Shown here in pieces: positions 1 through 12,659 of a stretch of 64,000 nt of DNA. The stretch lies in NCBI GenBank assembly GCA_013399015.1, contig VWZX01010416.1, positions 4,924-68,923 of the forward strand, given 5' to 3'. Each line of letters begins with the position of its first letter. Positions within the stretch are counted from its first letter, which is position 1. The position numbers and the translations under genes are program-made. This DNA comes from Galbula dea. Lineage: Eukaryota > Chordata > Aves > Piciformes > Galbulidae. The notes beneath the pieces are model-generated. The model was not told the DNA's origin, did no database searches, and saw nothing but the letters and a program-made list of their open reading frames with translations.

Positions 1-1040
1 GGAGAGGAAGAATATATATCATAAGACCTTAACTTTTTATAGCCAGGTAGCTCTAGCTGTTAGGAATAAGCTTGAGGGAGGCAGAAGGGAATGGTCTACA
101 GAGAATTCACCACAAGGATGTTTCACCCCTTTTTAAGCCTTCACATGGCTGCTTGAGAGGTCCCAGGTAATTAGTGCTGTCACCATTAGTGAAGCTTCTT
201 TCCTGAGCACCAAAATACAAGAAGAAAATACTCAGTGCATCCAGGGTGGGAAATTGCAGCAGAAATGGAAGTTTGGCAAGGAAAAAAAAAGGGGCTCCTT
301 CAGCTAGGAGGCTCTGCAGTTTAACTTACCTTTTGAGCAGATATATGGGTTTGATGTGCCTCTTTACCAGGCTTTTAAATAAGAACACTAGTTACTATAG
401 TAACATTTACATCATAGGTTGCACTTCTGCTGCCTCTGAGACACAGAAAACCAATCTGCTGTGTTAAGCTTTGCACTTCTGCAATATTTTAAATGGAAAA
501 AAAACCAAACCTGTTTCCTAATGAATTGTCTTTTCCTCTAATTAATTTACATCTCAGATTATAAATTAAAATCCATTTGATCTCATTTTCCTTGAAATGA
601 CTAAGCCCCATGTTCTCCCTGGTCCCAGAGAGAACAAGGAGAATGGATGGGGAAACAGGACATATCTTGATTTTTCTAGTCCTTCTGTAATTCAGTTTCC
701 TCTTGTAGGAATCATCATAAAATGACATATTATTAATTTTTGGATACATTCCTCTTCTCTGTAGCCTTTATTGTAGCCTGTTAGAAGAGTGAAGCAGCAT
801 AGCCCATTTTGAGGTCTGCCTCTGCTCTTCTTTGCACTATTGTTCCAGTCTCTCATCAGTTAAATTACCATTTTCAAGTGCTGTATTTGCACTTATGAAA
901 GTTACTTTATTTACTTTATGAAAGTTACAGTGATTCAGCAGAAGAAACAGAACACAGACAACCTGGCTCAGCCAACTTTGCTCTTGGGGATCCCCTTCAC
1001 TGGCACAGTTCTCCTAGAGCTTGTGTTGTCCTAAGTCAGT

Positions 1041-1151
1041 GCTGGGAGGGCCATGGTTTAGTGGTGGACTTGGCAGAGTTGGGTTAATAGTTAGACTTGA
1101 GATCTTAAAGGTCTTTTCCAACCTCAACAAGTCTATGATTCTATGATTCTA
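1041..1151 (+). mobile_element. CR1 3' fragment
   Basis: Contains GCCATGGTTTAGTGG, a diverged TTGGACTTGA-like block and TTTTCCAACC, and ends in repeated CTATGATT, the CR1 terminus. Confidence 0.9.
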
Positions 1152-1309
1152 AGACTTATTGGGCTCTCCATGAGGTCTCATTGCTACAAGCTGGCATGGT
1201 TAAACTCTGTTCTAACTCTGGAGAAGCCCCTCTGGGAGATGAGGGAATGAGACATGGACATAGAGAACAGGTGCCTGTAGCTGCTCCTTCCCATAGCTCA
1301 TATCATGAT

Positions 1310-1470
1310 GGGCAGGAGTAAGGGCATTGTGGCCAGCAGATCAGGGTGGGGATTGTGCCTCTGCTCTGCCCTGGGGACACCTCACCTGCAGATCTGGAGT
1401 CCTCAGCACAGGAGAGGCATGGAGCTGGTGGAACAGGGCCAGAGGAGGCCACAGAAATGATTGTCTGTGA
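1310..1470 (+). mobile_element. CR1 internal fragment
   Basis: Matches, in reverse complement, the stretch at about 55780-55900 of the CR1 copy upstream of DNAJC6 (GGAGTCCTCAGCACAGGAGA). Confidence 0.75.
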
Positions 1471-2524
1471 AGATGTGCTTAAACACCCCCTAGGGAAAGG
1501 TGGTTGGGGAGAATAGACCAAATAAAGGGAATAAAAAATAATGTAGCTTGACAGATTAAAAGCTCATTGTTGCTTTAACCAGGGTTGAAAGCAAAAACAC
1601 TTCTCAATCATGCCTTTACCTCCCAGGAGTTAGCAGCTAGAAGCTACAGAGAGCAGAGGATAATGGAAGGAGGAAAGGGGACTTACACAGAGCTATCAGA
1701 CACCTCTCCAATGTGTTCATTTGCTTTTTCCTTCTCTTTTTCTTCCAGCTGTATAGACACCCAACTCAAACTGTAGTGCAAAGGTGCATGAATGGGACTG
1801 TAGCACAGCCAACACTCTGCTGCTCATGTCAAGTTCCTCTTTGCTGATACCATAACCATGCAACAAACACAGTTTGGTTTTGGTTCAGAAGAGCAGCCCA
1901 TGTTTAGTCTGTTATCCCCATAATCCCTGCCAGGATGAGAGCATCACTCCACTACACTGCAGGGAAAGCAAATAAACACCACTCCCTTTTCCCTGAGGGG
2001 GTGGTGGTAGAAATCTATCTCTAGCAAGTGTTTTACAAAACCTGGCACCAGCCTGGAGTTTCTCAAGAGTGTCATCAAGCATAGAGGATATGAAGTCACA
2101 GAATGTAACTGGCAAGAGAGAGAAATGGTGGAGAAAATGAGAAGGTGAACTAAATCCAGGCCTTTTACCAACTTAAGACATTTCTACAGCTGGCAGAAGT
2201 TCAGCCTGTTGCCCACTGTGACATTCATGCCTTCAATACTGCAAAGAAATAAAAATCCACATTGGGATAACCCAAATGGAGACAATCCAAACTGAGGCCA
2301 TTTTGGGGGGCTTGGCTATGGAAACAGGATTTTACTTCAAATGTTTAGGTATTGGTGATGAGTTTCACCCCACACAGACTAGAAACCCCCCATGCTCACA
2401 ATAAATCCCAATGTCCCCATTTTCCCATGAAAGCCAAGAGTTACAGAATCTAGAAAACACATCTCACATGTATCTCAAAACCAGGTGTGCTGGGTTGCAG
2501 CAAAGACATTTCTGCTCTAGATGG

Positions 2525-2600
2525 ACCTGCTCTGAGAGTAGGGTTGGACTAGATGATCTCCAGAGGTCCCTTCCAACCCCTAACATTCTGTGATCCTGTG
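2525..2600 (+). mobile_element. CR1 3' end
   Basis: GGGTTGGACTAGATGATCTC, then CCCTTCCAACCCC and ATTCTGTGAT at the end. Confidence 0.9.
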
Positions 2601-4519
2601 TCTCAGTAACTTACCAGAGCCAGATCTGACAATTTCAAACCATCAGGGAATATTCCAACACAAATGGCAAAGAGTTTTGGAAGGAAATGAGAAAAATGGA
2701 GTGGCAAGAGAAGTGGGGAATGGGTGAACTCCTTCCTAGGCTGAGATGTTGACATTCTGCATGATTTATTTTCTAGGCAAATAATAATGGGTGAGAAGGA
2801 AGGCACAGCATGGGAAAACAGCTGAGAATAAAAACAAACAAGGGTGTAGAATGAGTGTGTGGTGGGAAAACAGGGAAAAAACAGGCTAGGAAAGGCCAGA
2901 TATGGGATAAAGCAAGGACAATAAGCAGATGGACCCTGCCAGGGTGGAAATGATGTGTACAGATAGCCCTGGCACAGAGGAGGTGTGACTGAAGGGATCA
3001 TGGGATTCTGATATGTGGGGAAGGGTCAACAGGGAGACAGAACCCCAAAGTGGGAGGGTGAGGTCCCTGTGAAGGGGCTCATGCTACCAGCAGGAACACC
3101 ACCCACCAGGAAGGGTTCTACAGCCTTGTACTTAGGGGCTGCTGAGAGCATTTCTTGCCTGTGACACTGGCTTTGGAGAATTTTGCCCTCTACACTTGGC
3201 AGCAAAAGCTGGAGCAGCAAGGCACAGGCAGCAAGCCAACACACACTGCCTGGGACAGCTGTTTCCCATTGCAGCAAGCCCAGTCCTCAGTGCCATGTGG
3301 AGGAGACACAGAGCACACTGCCACAGGCAGGGGAGTTTGTGGGGAGGGAGGTGGTCTGGATGGCATGTTTCAGCCTCACATGGACACCCCATGAGAAACA
3401 TCCCCTCAGGCAGTGTTACTACCCTTTGCCAAGTGCTCTTGCTTCTGCACCAGGAGGAAGCACAAGCTGAGCCACTGCTGATGGTGGAGGGGATGAGAAG
3501 AACAGGCAGGGAAGGAGTCAGACCTCTCACATTGGTTTCTGTTGGCAGAAACACCAATGAACTTCTAAATCTGGATCACAGGGATCATGAATTTCAGTCC
3601 TTCAAATGCTGTGCTGTATGCAGGCCAGAGCTGTTCATACAAGACTAGATGAGAGAAGAAGAGAAGATTCAGGTACAGAACATCCTCTAGTCCTTCCACT
3701 TGCATCCCATCCTGTTTCAAATGGCCCACTCCTTTGTTTTGCACATTTAGAGGAACTCTGCATCTCCAAACATCAAGATTCTCCCTTCTTGATTATGTAT
3801 TTTAACCAGAAGGTCTCCCCTTGAAGGGTGTCAGAGACAAATCTAGTTTGATTATGCAGTTCAGAGAGGTTTTCCCTTTGGAAAGGTCATATTTAATGCA
3901 GCATTATTCCATCATGCAGGATGCTAATGCTGTGGCAGCCATGGATAACCTCAGCTAAGCATCAGTTGCCTTTCCCTTCACCTTGTCACTTCTCCAGCAC
4001 TCCAGTTTCTTTGCAGGTAGGTTAAAGAGAGAGAAAACTGACTACTGAACATGATGAATAAAACCAACTGCAAAAGGTTGCATTTTGGGTAGGATGTTTG
4101 GATGTTCAGATGGGAACAAAACAGCCTAAATCCTGTTCCCACACCTGGTCTCCAAAGAAAAAGACTAATAACAAATGACCTATTAGTGCAATTTAAAAGT
4201 TTTCAGGAGGCCAGGGCAAAGCTATTGAGTTAATGTGATTACTCCAAATGCTACAGGAAAACATGTATTGACAGCTCCTCATAATGAGTTTACCTCCAGA
4301 CTTCCTCATTACCTGCACATTACCAGAGAGATTTAGTGAAGAGAATACAATTAGCTTCAGTATCTTCAAATACCTTACACCAGCAGGAGGAAGAATTGTG
4401 TCCAATAAAAACAGGCACTTAAATACCAGGCAAACCCATGGAAGAATGATGGCTTCACCCTTTGATTTGCTTATAGAAAGACTCTTACAAAGAATCAGAA
4501 AGTTTAGGATCTAGTTCTG

Positions 4520-5040
4520 GAACCTAAAGTTGGAAAAGACCTTTAAGATCATCGAGTCCAACTGTTAACCTAACACTGCCAGGTCACCACTAAACCTCAG
4601 CACCACATCTCCAGGGCTTTTCAGTCCCTCCAGGGATGGTGACTGCACCACTGCCCTGGGCAGCCTGGGCCAGGCCTTCACAACCCTTGCCAGGAAGAAA
4701 TTGTTCCTCATCTCCAACCTAAACCTCCTCTGGCACAACTTGAAGCCATTTCCTCTTGTCCTTTTTCCCTGGGAGAAGAGCCCAACCCCACCTGGCTCCA
4801 GCCTCCTCTCAGGGAGCTGCAGAGAGTCAGAAGGTTTCCCCTGAGCCTCCTCTTCTCCAGGCTAACCAAGCCCAGGTCCCTCAGCTGCTCCTCACAACAC
4901 TTGTGCTCTAGACCCTTCCCCACCTTCCTTGCCCTTCTCTGGCCACGCTCCAGCCCCTCCATGTCCTTCTTGGAGTGAAGAGCCCAAAGCTGAGCCCAGG
5001 ATTGGAGCTGTGGCCTCCCCAGTGCTTAGGACAGGGGGAA
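4520..5040 (-). mobile_element. CR1 copy, about 520 bp
   Basis: Reads antisense to the plus strand: GTTGGAAAAGACCTTTAAGA at its 3' end and CTCTCAGGGAGCTGCAGAGA inside. Similar to the copies at 30400 and 31510. Confidence 0.93.
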
Positions 5041-5939
5041 TGAAACACCCAAGTTGACTTCATTATTATTTCTGTCTATTGCTGTAATTATTCCTGTTAC
5101 TAAAGAAGAAGCACTATGTAGAGATACCAGTGCTGTCATTATGACTTTCATCACTTGTCAGAGTATTCACTGTCTAAAAAGACAATGAAACTAAACTTAA
5201 TTGGGCCATTTTTCATACCAACTGAGAGGTATACATTTCAAAATACCTTCCAGCCCACAAAGGTTTAGAAACCATTTTTGAACCAACTTCACTCAGCAAA
5301 AGACAGTAAATCATAAACACTGCCAGAACATGCACTTGCAGGTTTTTCTATTTAATAAAGATTCCTCCATTCTGTCTAGAGCCTAGGACAGGAGAGCTGA
5401 ATTTAAAACAGAAGAGTAAGAAACAGCCAAATATGTAAAATTGGAGCTAGTGAAAAGGTTTAACTTTTAAAACTCTTCAAAAAGTCTTTAAGCCTTTAAG
5501 ATTTAGCTCAAGGAATTGACTCTATACCTCTTCACTGGAAAGACAGGTAATGAATCACAGCCCAGATACAATCAATTGTGACCTCTATGGGGTTTAAATC
5601 AGAAATATCACCACTGCATCTGAAGAAAAACTGGAAACTGCAACCTGTCTGGAGATACTGGAGTAGTGTCACAGCTCCTGATGCTCTCAGGTGGAGTTGC
5701 CCCATCAGGAACCACTCCACAACACAGGACATGAACCTGCTTCAGCTGCACTCTTTGAAGCTTATTGAAATGATTTCCACTGAAATTAGATTGGGCTATA
5801 GAGGTACCAAATTGTGCAGTGCTCACTGAAGGAAAATTCAGGTCTAACCTCAAGCCCAGGGATTTCAACAGGAGCTGAATCAAGCTCTGAGAAGAGCAGG
5901 ACTGACTCATTTATTAATGCTGGAGTCCTCTCACTAGTT

Positions 5940-6012
5940 AATCCCAGCATGGTGGGGTTGGAAAGGACCTCTGGAGATCATCTAGTCCAACTCCCCTGCT
6001 AGAGCAGGGGCA
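5940..6012 (-). mobile_element. CR1 3' end, short
   Basis: GGGTTGGAAAGGACCTCTGG followed by GATCATCTAGTCCAACTC; strongly 5' truncated. Confidence 0.9.
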
Positions 6013-7736
6013 CAACTTTACACATTGCTCACTTAGGAGACAACCAGATAAAGACTGGGCATTGGGAAAGTGTTTCTGATGAGTACCTGTCTAGCTATCA
6101 AAGGATCCTTGTAAACTAATATGTTTTCTGCTCCAGATTTCAATTCAATAGCAAAATATCTCTTGAGAATGCAAACTTAACATAAAAAAAATAGAAGAGA
6201 GACCATGCTCTGGCCTTCCTAAGGTATATTATTTGGTATGATCTACTTCAAAAGGTAAAATTGACTTTATGTATGCATACAACAAACATTCTGCATTTCT
6301 TCATCTTTTAAAACCAAACTAAGAGCAACAGTTCTCTTTCAAGACTTACACAGGGAATTGTTTTATCATCATGGAGCTCTTCGAAACATCCTAATGTCTC
6401 ACTGCAATCAATTAGAGATTAAAAAAACCCAAACCCAAAGCACAATACCAAAGCAAGATTGGCCCTGCAGGATGACACTGAGCCATGTTACTAGAAACAA
6501 GGACAAGCTGTTGATCTTCTCCTGGAGAAAAGTGCCCTCTGTTGAAGTACAGGCATATGGATTTCTGCAGCCAACATCACTCTCATATCCTGTGTAGCAC
6601 AGCCAGAAGAAACAGAGACTCAGAAAAGGCAGAGACAGTCTGTGGCACAGAAGTGACTCATCAGCATGCTCACAGATCAAGGGGTTTGGCATCTGATGGG
6701 ATCAGGCTTCCTTCCCCACCACACTAACCCCACCAGCTTCAAAAAGGAAGAGTCTGATCCCTAGCCAGTAAGAAAACTGTTGCAGCTTTTGTTTCTATGT
6801 TGTGTAAAGGCTTTTTTTCCCCCCTAAAGATGGAAGATGGGTAACAAAGGCTCCTATTATATTGTGAAATACTAGTCTTAGGGAGGAATTAAATAACAGA
6901 ATCACAAGCCCAGATCAAAGAGTCCCAAGGATGGGTAAGCAAAACATAGAAATGTCATGATCAATCCTCTTATTCCATGAATATGCACTGTGAAGCATGA
7001 TAAATACTGTTTAGTTTCTCCCTAAATCCTCAAGCAAATAAAAACATCCAAGTAGCATCTCTCATTTCTTCCTATGGACCAAGAAAATGAAAGCATCTTA
7101 GCCAGAACACTGGAAAATGAAGCTCTAAGCAGGTGATAAACCCCAAATTCACAGACACTGATAGCCTCAGCTGATCAGCTGGATCTACCAGGAGACATCA
7201 GCATCCCTGTTTGCATCCAGCTCTGTTCTCCACTCAAGGGTTTCAAATGAACTATCTACAGCCTGAACTTGAATATCATTTGGAGGATTGTGTGTGGGGG
7301 CCTGGGGCATGGGTTTTATTTTTGAACTCCCCAAAAGCAAGCAGTTAATTTTATAAGCATTCCCTGGGAAAACATGCAACTAAAAATACACTATAACACA
7401 GGCAACTTCCACCACTGGACACCAGCTCAGTTGTCAGCAAACAGCTAGCAAAGAAAATAGCAGGATTTCAGATCAGCACACCTGGGAGAACTGCTGAAAC
7501 TACATACCTGGAATTCTTCATTTTCACAGACAGCAAAAACAAGCTTGTTTCATAGAAAGAAGCCTTCCCTATACAGAAAGACTCCAAAGCAAGACTATAT
7601 TAAGTAGAATTTTGCAGAATTATGTTCATTATACAGAAGTTCTTTTACTAAACAAAGGCATATGTATAGTCTTACCTTGAAAACAATCTTCCTCTTGTCA
7701 TCTAAGGATTTCTTGAGGAGAAAAAAAATCTCAGAA

Positions 7737-8268
7737 TTCAGCATGGATAAGGTTGGAAGGGAGCTCTAGGGATCAGCCAGTCCAACCCCCCTGCTCCAGC
7801 AGGGGCACCCACAGCAGCTTGCCCACGGTCACCTCCAGCTGCCTTGGCAATCTCTCCACACGAGGAGACTCCACAGCCTCTCTGGGCAGCCTGGGCCAGG
7901 GCTCCAACACCCTCACACCAAACAAGCTTCTCCTCCTGCTCAGCTGCAACCTCCTGGCTTCTAATTGGTGGCCAGTGCCCCTTGGCCTAGCCCTGGGCAC
8001 CACTGAGCAGAGTCTGGCCACAGCCTCTTGCCCCCAGCCTTGAGCAGCTCCCCTGTGAGGCTCCTCTTCTCCAGGCTAAGCAGCCCCAGGGCTCTCAGCC
8101 TTTCCTCCTGCCAGAGATGTTCCAGTGCTCTCAGCATCTTTCTAGCCTCTGCTGGACTCTCTCCGCTAGTTCCTTGTCTCTCTTCAACTCAGAGCCCAGA
8201 ACTGGCCCCAGGACTCCAGCTGTGGCCTGACTAGGGCAGGGTTGAGGGGGAGGAGAACCTCCCTCAAC
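7737..8268 (-). mobile_element. CR1 copy, about 530 bp
   Basis: Same subfamily as 15468, 41805, 42842, 47928 and 57582: CTCCAGCAGGGGCACCCACA, then CCTTGGCAATCTCTCCACAC, and the 5' part ending GAACCTCCCTCAACCTGCTG. Confidence 0.95.
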
Positions 8269-9057
8269 CTGCTGGTCAAGTAATAGTCAGAACAGCATGC
8301 TTTTTTAATCCCTGTGCTCTCCCCAGCAACACCTGCCTCAGGTGGCCCTATGAACCTCCACACGTTGAGCATCAGCAGGAAGAAAGTCATCTGCAGAGGC
8401 AGACATGGGAGGAGCACTCTCACGGAGAGGAAGCGGTGAACAATCAACCAGTCCACTTAAAATGAGCCATTAGAAGGATACAGTATCCACTGTGTTTGCT
8501 GAAATCTACAAAGAGTCTATTGGAAGTAACAAAGTGTACGCATGAGTATAAGTAACTGTAACCAATCTTTGAAACTGGCTCAGTGTCACAGCTGAAACAA
8601 ACCTCAAGCTGAAGAGCAAAAGCAAAGCAACAAACCCAGGTCAATACAGCAACAGGCCACTGGAGAAAATCTAAGAGTCCAGCTGATCTTGAACATTGAA
8701 TCACAATTCACTAGTCAATACTTCCTTATGTATTTTATCAAGAGACACTTCCCTGTGAAGCCCTCCAGTCCACACCAGTATTTGCAGGGGCCACTGAACC
8801 AAGTCAATAAATCATTAGTACCTTGGATGCATCCAGCTTAATGAAATACTCTTTTCATCTATTCTCACAGGTCAGAAACAACCCCTGCAGAGTCAATGAT
8901 GTAGTATCTTTAAAAGTCATGCTGTGGTAATAACTGAGATCAGGGTTATCAAGAACATTTTAGAGCTTCACATAATTTTCAGTTTGCTTCAAGTTTCTAG
9001 AGAGTCATCCAAAGTCATAACTAGTTAGGAAGCTCACAGATTTACCATGTCCATGAA

Positions 9058-9117
9058 GAGATAACTGATGATAATGAGATAAGTGATGAGAAGAAGAGAT
9101 AAGTGATGATAAGAAGA
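9058..9117 (+). repeat. Short tandem repeat, about 20 bp unit x 3
   Basis: Units GAGATAAGTGATGAGAAGAA (9076-9095) and GAGATAAGTGATGATAAGAA (9096-9115) after a diverged first unit at 9058-9075. Purine-rich; lies just before a CR1. Confidence 0.85.
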
Positions 9118-9121
9118 GATG

Positions 9122-9260
9122 GTAAGTGGAGTCACCATCTCTGGAGGTGTTCAAAAACCATGGAGACATGACACTTTGTGACATGGTTTAGTGGCATGGA
9201 GATGTTGGGTCAATAGTTGGACTTGATCTTCAAGGTCTTTCCCAACCTTAATGATTCTAG
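9122..9260 (+). mobile_element. CR1 3' fragment
   Basis: GTGGAGTCACCATCTCTGGA, then GGTTTAGTGGCATGG and TTGGACTTGATCTTC, ending near AATGATTCTA. Confidence 0.88.
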
Positions 9261-9478
9261 AGTAATTCACCTGCATGTTTCACTATGGTCTCTACACAAC
9301 ACTCCAATCCATGTCAGAACAGTAATTCCACCTCTTGCAGCTGGATCATGTCTTCTGGAATTTGTTCATGATCCCATTATGAAAGCACCACTGGACATGT
9401 TTTCTTTTATCCTTCACACAAAAGTCTGTTGACACCTCTTGAAATTTAAGACAGACAACTACTGAAGCATCAGATATC

Positions 9479-9484
9479 TTTATT
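9479..9484 (-). terminator. Poly(A) signal AATAAA, candidate distal LEPROT end
   Basis: TTTATT on the plus strand, that is AATAAA in the sense of the gene; a second copy lies at 9505-9510. CR1 repeats begin about 220 bp beyond, at 9260 and below. It fits a 3.1 kb 3'UTR. Confidence 0.45.
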
Positions 9485-11866
9485 AGACAATTCCAAAAGT
9501 CAGTTTTATTAGGCAATTTGAAAAAAAAAAAGCAGAATATGTTTTAATGTCCATGTTTTAATACTTCATCAGCTCAAGAACTATGTCACAGAACATAAAA
9601 ATAGTGTTTACAAAAGTTACAAAAGCTGCACTGCATCCAGATTACAGAAAAGGGGATTAGTTGACAAGGAAGCTTTATAAAATGCAGTAACAGATTCTCA
9701 GCTGACTATGAAACAGTGATATTGCCAGGTATATGCAGTGTCAAAATCAGCATAGTATTGAAATTAAGGCACTTTGGATACACAGTATTCACCTCCACAG
9801 AGGAAAATAGCATTTCAGAGAAACCACAGTAAACTGCTACTGGTGGATGGTGACAGTATGTCCAGCACTGGCCACTGAAGCACTAGCTTTGGGTGAATGA
9901 GTGAAGCTCCTGCTAAAGAGCTCTTTACCCGATCTACTATTGAAGACTCATTCAAACAATTTACTTTTAAAGAGGTCAAGGAAGATTTCCATCATTTAAA
10001 CACTGTTAAACACAATTTTTTTTCAAGTTAAACCTTTTAAAATAGAAGTCCATGGTGAAAACTGCATGAAGTTCACCTTAAGGCTTAGTGCATGTAGCTG
10101 CTTCAAAAGAAGAAGAAATAAAAAAGCATTGACTTTCTCCATATAACATCTAGCTGCTGGTTCAGGAGGTACCCACCAACCCCAGCAATATCAAAGGAAA
10201 TACAGTACCAGAGAATAATGTGTTAAAGCAGCAGCCCCTCCTCAAGGCTGTGCTTTCTAATCCTCCTTTTCATTTTAGATTGTCATGTTCACTGCCTGGA
10301 GCCTAACCTGCCACCTGCACACTATTTACTAACAGATCTACAAGAGAGTCTACAAGTAAGGATTCTCTAAGTTAAAGAAAAAAAATCATCTCAGATGTGT
10401 TCACCCCACTGTCTGGAATGCCAAATTTCACCACTAATTGGCTAGTTTTGTAGACACCTATTGCAGCCTTCAGTCCATGAATCCTATCTCAGCCTGCAAG
10501 GACATGAGTATTTTAGCAGGAGTTAATTAGAACTGCTAGGCATTTACAGGATCAGGCACTTCAAAGTATGTATTATTGTTATTGTTCTACTTCACTAATA
10601 TGAATGAAAAGTGCAGGGAAAATAGCAACCTCTCCAAAAAATCAAAGCAAGACTTGACTATGGAAACTATGTTTAGTCTAAACAAGCTGGCTCCTAACTA
10701 GAACAAAACTTCCCCAGCAGTACTTTACAAAGCAGTGGGGTCCAAGAGATTTTACCTGAAGTCAGGAAGAAGCCAGGGTAAGAGAAGTTGTTTGTGCACA
10801 GCAGCTGTAAAAGTATCTTCCTGCCACTGTTTTGATGAAGCTTTAACATCCCCAAAATAGTGTCCTTTAATGTTAATGCTTCCACTTCAGTATAAAACAC
10901 AGCTACTCAGCATTTCTCAGCTCTGAGCTGTTCACCTTCCACACATCTGAAGCTGAAATGTAAAATGTGTGCTTAACCTTCCTGAAACCTGGCAATTCCA
11001 TTCCTACTTCAGTGAGATTCCATTCCTTGGGACCACAGAAGGATTTCTGTACCCAGTACCAGAGCACTCATTTACCATTCACTAATTTTGGAACCTTTGC
11101 TCTGCCCAGGGATCCACAGGATACCATTTTGCAGTCCAGGAATATTGAGAGGTTTTTGGAGAGCAAGTTCTCTACAGCTCAATGGACAGAAAGCACTGAG
11201 CTAGTGAAGCTGCTGCATCTTGTAGGGTGGATTCCATTACCTCCAGAGACAGCATCCCTCATAGTTATGCAGGGTGCTAGCAGTCAGCTGGGAGCTAACT
11301 CACATGACTACAAAACACTTATTTGCAACCCACTAAAGAACTTGCAATATTGAAATATATCCTAGGCAGGAATTCAGCTGCTTCACAGAGCAGAAACCTC
11401 TTTATATGTCCATTTTTCTAGGACAGAACAAACTAAGGTGCCTCTTCCTTTACCCCTTTGCAGATTACTGAAGTGTCTTCTGGAGTTAGGGTTGTATCAG
11501 AATTTCTACACAACCACAATCTGCAGGATTTGGCCAGTCAAAACAGTAATAAAATTTACTTTGCTAAGTGGGATTATGTGAATGTTCACTAGGATAATGC
11601 TATTTAAAAATAGACTGGTTTGCTATAACTACCTCTTCTTACAGACAAAAAATAGTAGTTGAAAAAGTATGTTTGAAAAGAACCAAGGAGACAAGAAGTC
11701 CTATCCTGCAGAACACTCACTTCTTTGTAATTCACACATTATTCACACATTAAGGAGTTGTGCACTGCACTCTGAGTTTAAGTGTCCTGAGCACAGTTTC
11801 TTCTTTTGTGACCCTTCCTAAAGAGAAGTCATGTCAGCTCTAAGCATTAAAGAGGCATGAAAATAC

Positions 11867-11872
11867 TTTATT
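11867..11872 (-). terminator. Poly(A) signal AATAAA, candidate proximal LEPROT end
   Basis: AATAAA on the minus strand about 670 nt after the stop codon; it would give a short-3'UTR LEPROT transcript. Confidence 0.35.
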
Positions 11873-12542
11873 CCCCAAATAGAGCCACAGTTGTGGAGTA
11901 GGGACAAAGTCTGAGTATCTTTGGAGGGGAATTCTTTCTTTTAAAAGAACATCAGAACTGGAAGGATTTTTAACCAGGTTTTGGGGTTTTTTTGGTCTTT
12001 TTCTTTCAATTAGGTAGTAAAAGAGTTGTCATAACCTATGTTTGGTTTTATGTAATTTCAGTGGAATATTCATTCAACCCTAATCCAAGCAGAAGGATCC
12101 ATCAAGTTGAACAACAGCAGGCAGGATAATCTTTATATTGGCCTGTTTTGATTACATGGTTAAAAACCCCAACAGGCATGCTGACCAAGATCACATGTAT
12201 CACTGATACTGCTGGGATTAACCCAAAAGTTCATGCATAAACAGTTGGGGAGGGAGGGGGAAAGAGAAGAACTGCTAATGTTTTGTAAACTGATCTGGGG
12301 ACAACTCTGCTGGTGATTCCAGCTTTTCCTGAACACATGAAGTCAGGTGTCCCTTTGGTTGAAATGCAGCTTCAAAAAGCATGTTGTTATGATCTGATGA
12401 TGTCCAACTCCATGCAGAGGCACATCCACCCATCTCAGCATGCACACACAGCCCTATGTTAGAATATAGACACATATACACACCCAGAGGATACACATGG
12501 TGATACATGCTGTAAGGTTATTACCAGCAGCAGAGCGAGGTC

Positions 12543-12659
12543 CTACCACTGCTCCCAGCTAAAGTCATCTCCTCTCCCAAACACAAGAAAAAAGCCTAAA
12601 ATAGTAAGGAAAATGACTGCATTGCCAGCCAGCACCAGACCACAGGCTCCCCATTTGAT
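12543..12659 (-). CDS. LEPROT: LEPROT coding exon 4 with stop
   Basis: Acceptor TGCATTTCAG before 12659; stop TAG at 12545-12543. Residues 94-131: IKWGACGLVLAG, the fourth membrane segment and the conserved C-terminus GDDFSWEQW. Confidence 0.96.
   Translation of the reverse strand: MKWGACGLVLAGNAVIFLTILGFFLVFGRGDDFSWEQW

Larger units (their letters stand above)
1..9464. other. Intergenic DNA downstream of LEPROT
   Basis: No exon was recognised. The stretch holds CR1 fragments at about 1041, 1310, 2525, 4520, 5940, 7737 and 9122, plus a 20 bp tandem repeat at 9058-9117. By synteny LEPR should follow further left. It could also hold non-coding LEPR 5' exons, which cannot be recognised by translation. 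Confidence 0.6.
9465..12542 (-). other. LEPROT: Probable LEPROT 3'UTR
   Basis: About 3.1 kb between the stop codon and the last good poly(A) signals. The sequence is AT-rich and has no CR1 or other recognised repeat, unlike the DNA on its left, which supports a constrained transcribed region. Several open frames here (for example 10967-11353 on the plus strand) resemble nothing known. The exact 3' end is inferred only from the signals. Confidence 0.55.

Noticed and set aside
3132..3648. Overlapping open frames of up to 150 codons on both strands
   Set aside because: They shadow each other in a GC-richer patch, have no similarity to known proteins and no splice-site support.
1..9464. Search for LEPR coding exons left of LEPROT
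   Set aside because: Synteny predicts LEPR here or further left, but no open frame resembles the receptor, so no feature is claimed.
10967..11353. Plus-strand open frame of 128 codons
   Set aside because: Lies antisense in the probable LEPROT 3'UTR and resembles no known protein.
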